Source of the DNA: Isoetes taiwanensis
Lineage: Eukaryota; Streptophyta; Lycopodiopsida; Isoetales; Isoetaceae
Length of the DNA: 64,000 bases
Assembly: GCA_021234155.1 (NCBI GenBank)
Contig: JAJEKV010000030.1
Span: forward strand, 6,383,890 to 6,447,889
Direction: 5' to 3'
Part shown: positions 60,494 through 64,000 of the stretch, piece by piece
Position numbering within the stretch: position 1 is the first letter of the stretch
How the letters are laid out: the number at the start of each line of letters is the position of its first letter
The notes under the pieces: generated by a model
What the model saw: the letters and a program-made list of their open reading frames with translations, nothing else
What the model was told of the DNA's origin: nothing
Database searches by the model: none
Position numbers and translations under genes: made by a program

Positions 60494-62629
60494 TTACCAG
60501 TTGATGATGTGAGGGTGAAAGGAGGACCGAGCAATGGATGGTGACATGGGTGAGGGTAAAGGTGGAAAGGAGGTTGGATGCGACGACGCGATCAAACAAC
60601 TTGAAGGAATAACATCTCTTTCGTCATTGCTTCCGTATGCATCTTTACAAAAGCTCCCAACAGTTGACCCATCCACCGACATAAACAACAAATTTTGAAG
60701 CAAAATATCAGTACATGGAACAAGGGCACTACAATGGAATTTTAGAGCAGTTTTGGTGAATGAAGTCCCTAGAATATTTGAATAGACCACGTCGTTAACT
60801 TTGACGCTTCTCTCCTGCAAAGCAACATATAATATAAGAAACCAAGTAGAGACTCAAATTTTTTATTTGTAAAAATCTTAAATTAAGAGTTTAGAATGTG
60901 ATAGTACCAAAATTTCACAACGCGAAGAACTTTTTGCCTCACAATAAAACTGGTCTATGATAATGGGATTTGAGACATTGAACATCAACACATTACTGTA
61001 ACTGACTTTTCTTACATAGCCTTCGCCTCCCTAGATAAGATAAGGTTAATCTTAGGAATACGTCTCAACGAATTACAACACAGTGTAGCAGCATTACAAC
61101 ACAGTGTAGCTACCTGCCATGTTTTGATCCTTAAACCATTAGTAGTGCCCTTTAGTATAACATGTTGAACAGTGATGTTATAGACATATGCAGTGGATTG
61201 GTCACGACCGAGGCTACCAATACTATATGCACACACCACATTAGTATACTTAATAACTTATATACTATAATAGATGTTCTTACCTGATTCCATGGCCTGG
61301 CCCACATAGAATATCTTGTATTAAGATGTCAAAGGAGTCTGGTCCAATAGATATGCAATCATCACCTATGAAAGAACCAAATTGATACTTCATATACAAC
61401 CCAAAAAAAGAAAAAACTTATATCTTACCTGTTGCAATTGTCGTATGTTGGATTGTTAAGGATTGTGATCTTTCAATATGAATTCCATCTGTATTTGGGC
61501 TATCACAGGGATTGGATATGTTTAACTCTTCAAGCAAAAAATTGTTGCTTTGCAATACAGATACTCCAATTTGTTGGCTATTTTTTAAAGCTAATCCTTT
61601 GACTTTGATGTTATTGCAAAGGCTAAACTCAATTGCAGTGGGCACTTTCCTACATGGCTGGATAAACAAGTAAAAGTATATAAAAACACATACAAGTATA
61701 CGAAATGAGTTTGGTGGATGAAATTGGCATACAATAAAGTGAATATTACTTACATTCGAATAATTTTTCTTACAAGAAGCAGCCCACCATATATGGCCTT
61801 GTCCATCTAGAGCACCACCTCCTTGAATAGTAAAGTTGTCCATTGATTTTATTTCGATCCACGATTGTGATTTGCGATTTGCCCAATAGTTTGGATCTTG
61901 AGGGGCCAAAATGGTTCCCCTAACCTGACATATAAAAGACTTTGTAGTTAAAGACTATATTATACAAAGGCCAAGTTGCGGAGGAAATATATTGATACCT
62001 CGAGTGTAAAATTGGGGACGCATGGACCATGGAAGCTGATAGGTCTAAGGAGAAATGTCATGCCAGGAGGGACAAGCATGATTGAATCAAGGCTATTGCA
62101 GGCGATATTCCATGCATCATGAAAAGCCTACGAGAAGAAGAAGAAGAAAAAGAAGCGATTTTACCATCTAGAGGAAAGAAGCAGCAATGTTTACATCATT
62201 CATCGAATCCAACCATACATCCTATGAGATGAAGAAGAAGGAAAAAAAAAAGGGAGCATTTTAACATTTTACATGATTGATCCAAGCCAACCATACAACC
62301 AAGCTTATGAGATGAAGAAGAAGAAAAGGAAGGAGGAGGAGCACATTTTAAGTCATCCATCCAACCACAGATCCCAGATGAAGTGTTAAAATCAATGGTG
62401 CTTTTTTTTATGTGAGAATTTGAAGCAGATGAACCTGGGTGTCGTCGGTCACGCCATCACCAGCTGCATGGAAGTCAAGCACGTTGACCTGCTTATGTGG
62501 TAAAGGTAACAATGGAGAAGAAAACCATGGTTTTTGTGCAGGCAGATCTGGCTTGACCTGGTCGTGAATGCCGCGCGCATGCAGGATCCCGGTCAAGGTC
62601 AAGAGCATAGCAACGAAAACGCCCTCCAT
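60494..62629 (-). CDS. Polygalacturonase (GH28), eight exons
   Basis: Exons, from 5' to 3' on the minus strand: 62629-62435, 62127-61999, 61924-61754, 61657-61429, 61365-61284, 61222-61114, 61030-60908 and 60814-60494. All have GT-AG borders and matching phases, giving 452 residues. A signal-peptide-like start ([20 protein letters not shown]) predicts secretion. All GH28 catalytic blocks are present: [23 protein letters not shown] and RIKTWQGG, with the conserved tyrosine in GEGYVRK. The enzyme cleaves alpha-1,4-galacturonan in pectin. The final exon runs about 30 residues beyond the usual end (after VIPSSCL), rich in Pro and Ser. No inactivating change was seen, so it is probably functional. 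Confidence 0.93.
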
Positions 62630-62922
62630 CTCAGCGATTACTCACGGCTTCACTATTTGGAACTCCGTCTCTGCCATTTGTTTGTTCGAATTCTATTACC
62701 GATTCCTGGCTTTTTTTTGCTGGCTGCTATGTTTGGTCGAATTCTATTACCGACCCCTGATCCCTGTAGCCGATCCACAAGGCCCCAAAAAAAGAACCAC
62801 TAGATTTAACTAGATTTTTATGCACCAATGTAGTTTTTTATGCATGAATTTATTTGCTAGAAGAAAACCACATGCCATAATGCGACAGTAGTTTGTTGAA
62901 AGTGATTCCTGACATAGTTATA
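62630..62922. promoter_or_regulatory. Polygalacturonase 5' flank
   Basis: Contains two direct copies of TTCGAATTCTATTACCGA at about 62686 and 62734. They lie within 120 bp of the start codon. Overlapping plus-strand frames are fortuitous. Confidence 0.5.
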
Positions 62923-63042
62923 TTGCTGGTTATTATCAACGTTATAGTGGTTTGTAAAGACTAGTAGTGCTTTTTGAGATAGTTGCTGGTTATTATCATT
63001 GTTATAGTGGTTCGTAAAGACTAGTAGTGCTTTTTGAGATAG
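62923..63042. repeat. 60-bp tandem duplication
   Basis: TTGCTGGTTATTATCA...GTAAAGACTAGTAGTGCTTT is present at 62923-62982 and 62983-63042 with only about three differences. Confidence 0.93.
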
Positions 63043-63587
63043 TTTTGTGCATATTATGTATGTATAATTATTTGGACCTCCGTCGATCCCCTGATGTTGT
63101 GTTTGCAGTTTTTTTATTTTATTGTTTCATATTGATGATGGCACTGCAATCTTGTTTTTTTTTTTTTGGTATAAGAGCTTGCCTTCATTTCCTTGATTTG
63201 GTGAAGATGAGCTGAGACCTATTTTTAGAGCTGGGAATATTTCAACTCCCCTTCGGATATTGCTGTTCCTAATGTCATCTGCAGCAGTTTAACAAAATGC
63301 ACCAAGTAAAATGACATGATTATGCACAATTTTCTGGTCTCATCATTGTCAAGCCATGTAAGGAAAATAAAAAGAATCAGCTCAGAATCCTATTAAAATG
63401 ATCTGATAACAAGGTGTGGGCATAGAACAGCTTGACAATAAAATGCACTTTGATATATTTCCAATCACCCTATAAAATGCAGGGTGAGAGCATTCCGAAC
63501 TTGGAAATGCAGCGAATCTATTTTACATTTTGTGCTACCTTGCAAAATGCGAAAAACACTAATAGGTACTTGTTACAATTCTGCTTC
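63043..63587. other. No gene recognised
   Basis: AT-rich with T runs near 63155. Short frames only. Confidence 0.5.
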
Positions 63588-63735
63588 TGCACTTCGATCG
63601 TTTGGAGTTGCTGCTTCTGAGGCTGTACATAAGCATTCCTGCAGATTGCATGTATGACCTTACAAATATACATGCAATCTGCAGGAATGCTTATGTACAG
63701 CCTCAGAAGCAGCAACTCCAAACGATCGAAGTGCA
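63588..63735. repeat. Perfect 67-bp palindrome with 14-nt loop
   Basis: Left arm 63588-63654 (TGCACTTCGATCGTTTGG...TTGCATGTA) and right arm 63669-63735 are exact reverse complements; loop TGACCTTACAAATA. A few more bases pair outside (ACAATT with AATTGT) with a bulge. Either strand would form a 67-bp RNA stem, like a very young microRNA or a siRNA hairpin. A foldback from replication template switching, a MITE, or an assembly artefact are alternatives. Confidence 0.95.
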
Positions 63736-64000
63736 ATTGTAATTATAATATACTCCACCTTCAGAAAGGATCATCGAGCCATGTGCAGTATTCCACCAAT
63801 AGAAAACCTCAGAATGAGAATTGCCACATTGACCCTGGAGTAAAGTGGTCCCTTGCTCTGTCCCTGTCCACATCTACAATCAGCAGCTTCTCCTGGAACT
63901 ATTGTTTTTTTAACCAAAATTTTCCAATGATGCACCTTTGTGACAAACATGCATGCATTGCTTTCGATTCACAGTCTTTCAAAATTGTGGTGAGAGAAAA
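63736..64000. other. No gene recognised
   Basis: Nothing identifiable to the window edge. Confidence 0.5.

Overview
The window looks like nuclear DNA of a land plant. The evidence is spliced plant-type genes with GT-AG introns (a polygalacturonase, an enoyl-reductase-like gene, a small isoprenylated heavy-metal protein), pseudogene pieces of plant families (armadillo-repeat-only protein, calcium-dependent kinase, AP-4 epsilon), and dense mixed retrotransposon and DNA-transposon debris. The gene-poor, strongly eroded character suggests a large genome such as that of a fern, but the lineage is inference. I saw no bacterial operon, CRISPR array, rRNA gene or intact tRNA gene.

Layout. A segmental duplication organises the first 22 kb. 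Copy 2 (about 17.03-21.75 kb) runs from the 3' end of an intact six-exon MECR-like gene (15564-17149), through a HIPP-type metal-binding gene (19322-19877), to EF-hand fragments of a CDPK. Copy 1 (about 0.95-8.98 kb) has the same order but starts at the poly(A) of a LINE, carries a rearranged Ty3/gypsy insertion over the first exon of its HIPP gene, and has further insertions. Between the copies lie GATA microsatellites, a degenerate reading frame, a local 0.5-kb duplication and a sharp hairpin.

From 22 to 44 kb there are mostly non-autonomous elements: a 5'-truncated LINE with a 17-bp target duplication, a CACTA-type MITE with a 3-bp duplication, GTGACA-type repeat arrays, a long inverted repeat, a 1.84-kb hAT-like element with an 8-bp duplication, an armadillo-repeat-only pseudogene, one orphan AP-4 epsilon exon, 181-bp tandem repeats, and a SINE-like tRNA-derived sequence. 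A GC-rich L1-type LINE lies on the minus strand at 44.6-49.3 kb. A second, different LINE lies on the plus strand at 53.9-56.5 kb; it ends in a structured 3' module plus an ATTCT microsatellite, and that module recurs alone elsewhere. Copia remnants lie at 56.6-57.3 and 59.6-60.2 kb. The window closes with an apparently intact eight-exon polygalacturonase (60494-62629, minus) and a perfect 67-bp palindrome near 63.6 kb.

The two intact genes and the copy-2 HIPP gene have no evident shared pathway (fatty-acid synthesis or reductase chemistry, pectin cleavage, metal handling). They are single genes embedded in repeats. The most unusual signals are the paired-looking LINE 3' module with microsatellite tails, the partly duplicated in-frame HIPP exon, the permuted Ty3 remnant, and the two hairpins.
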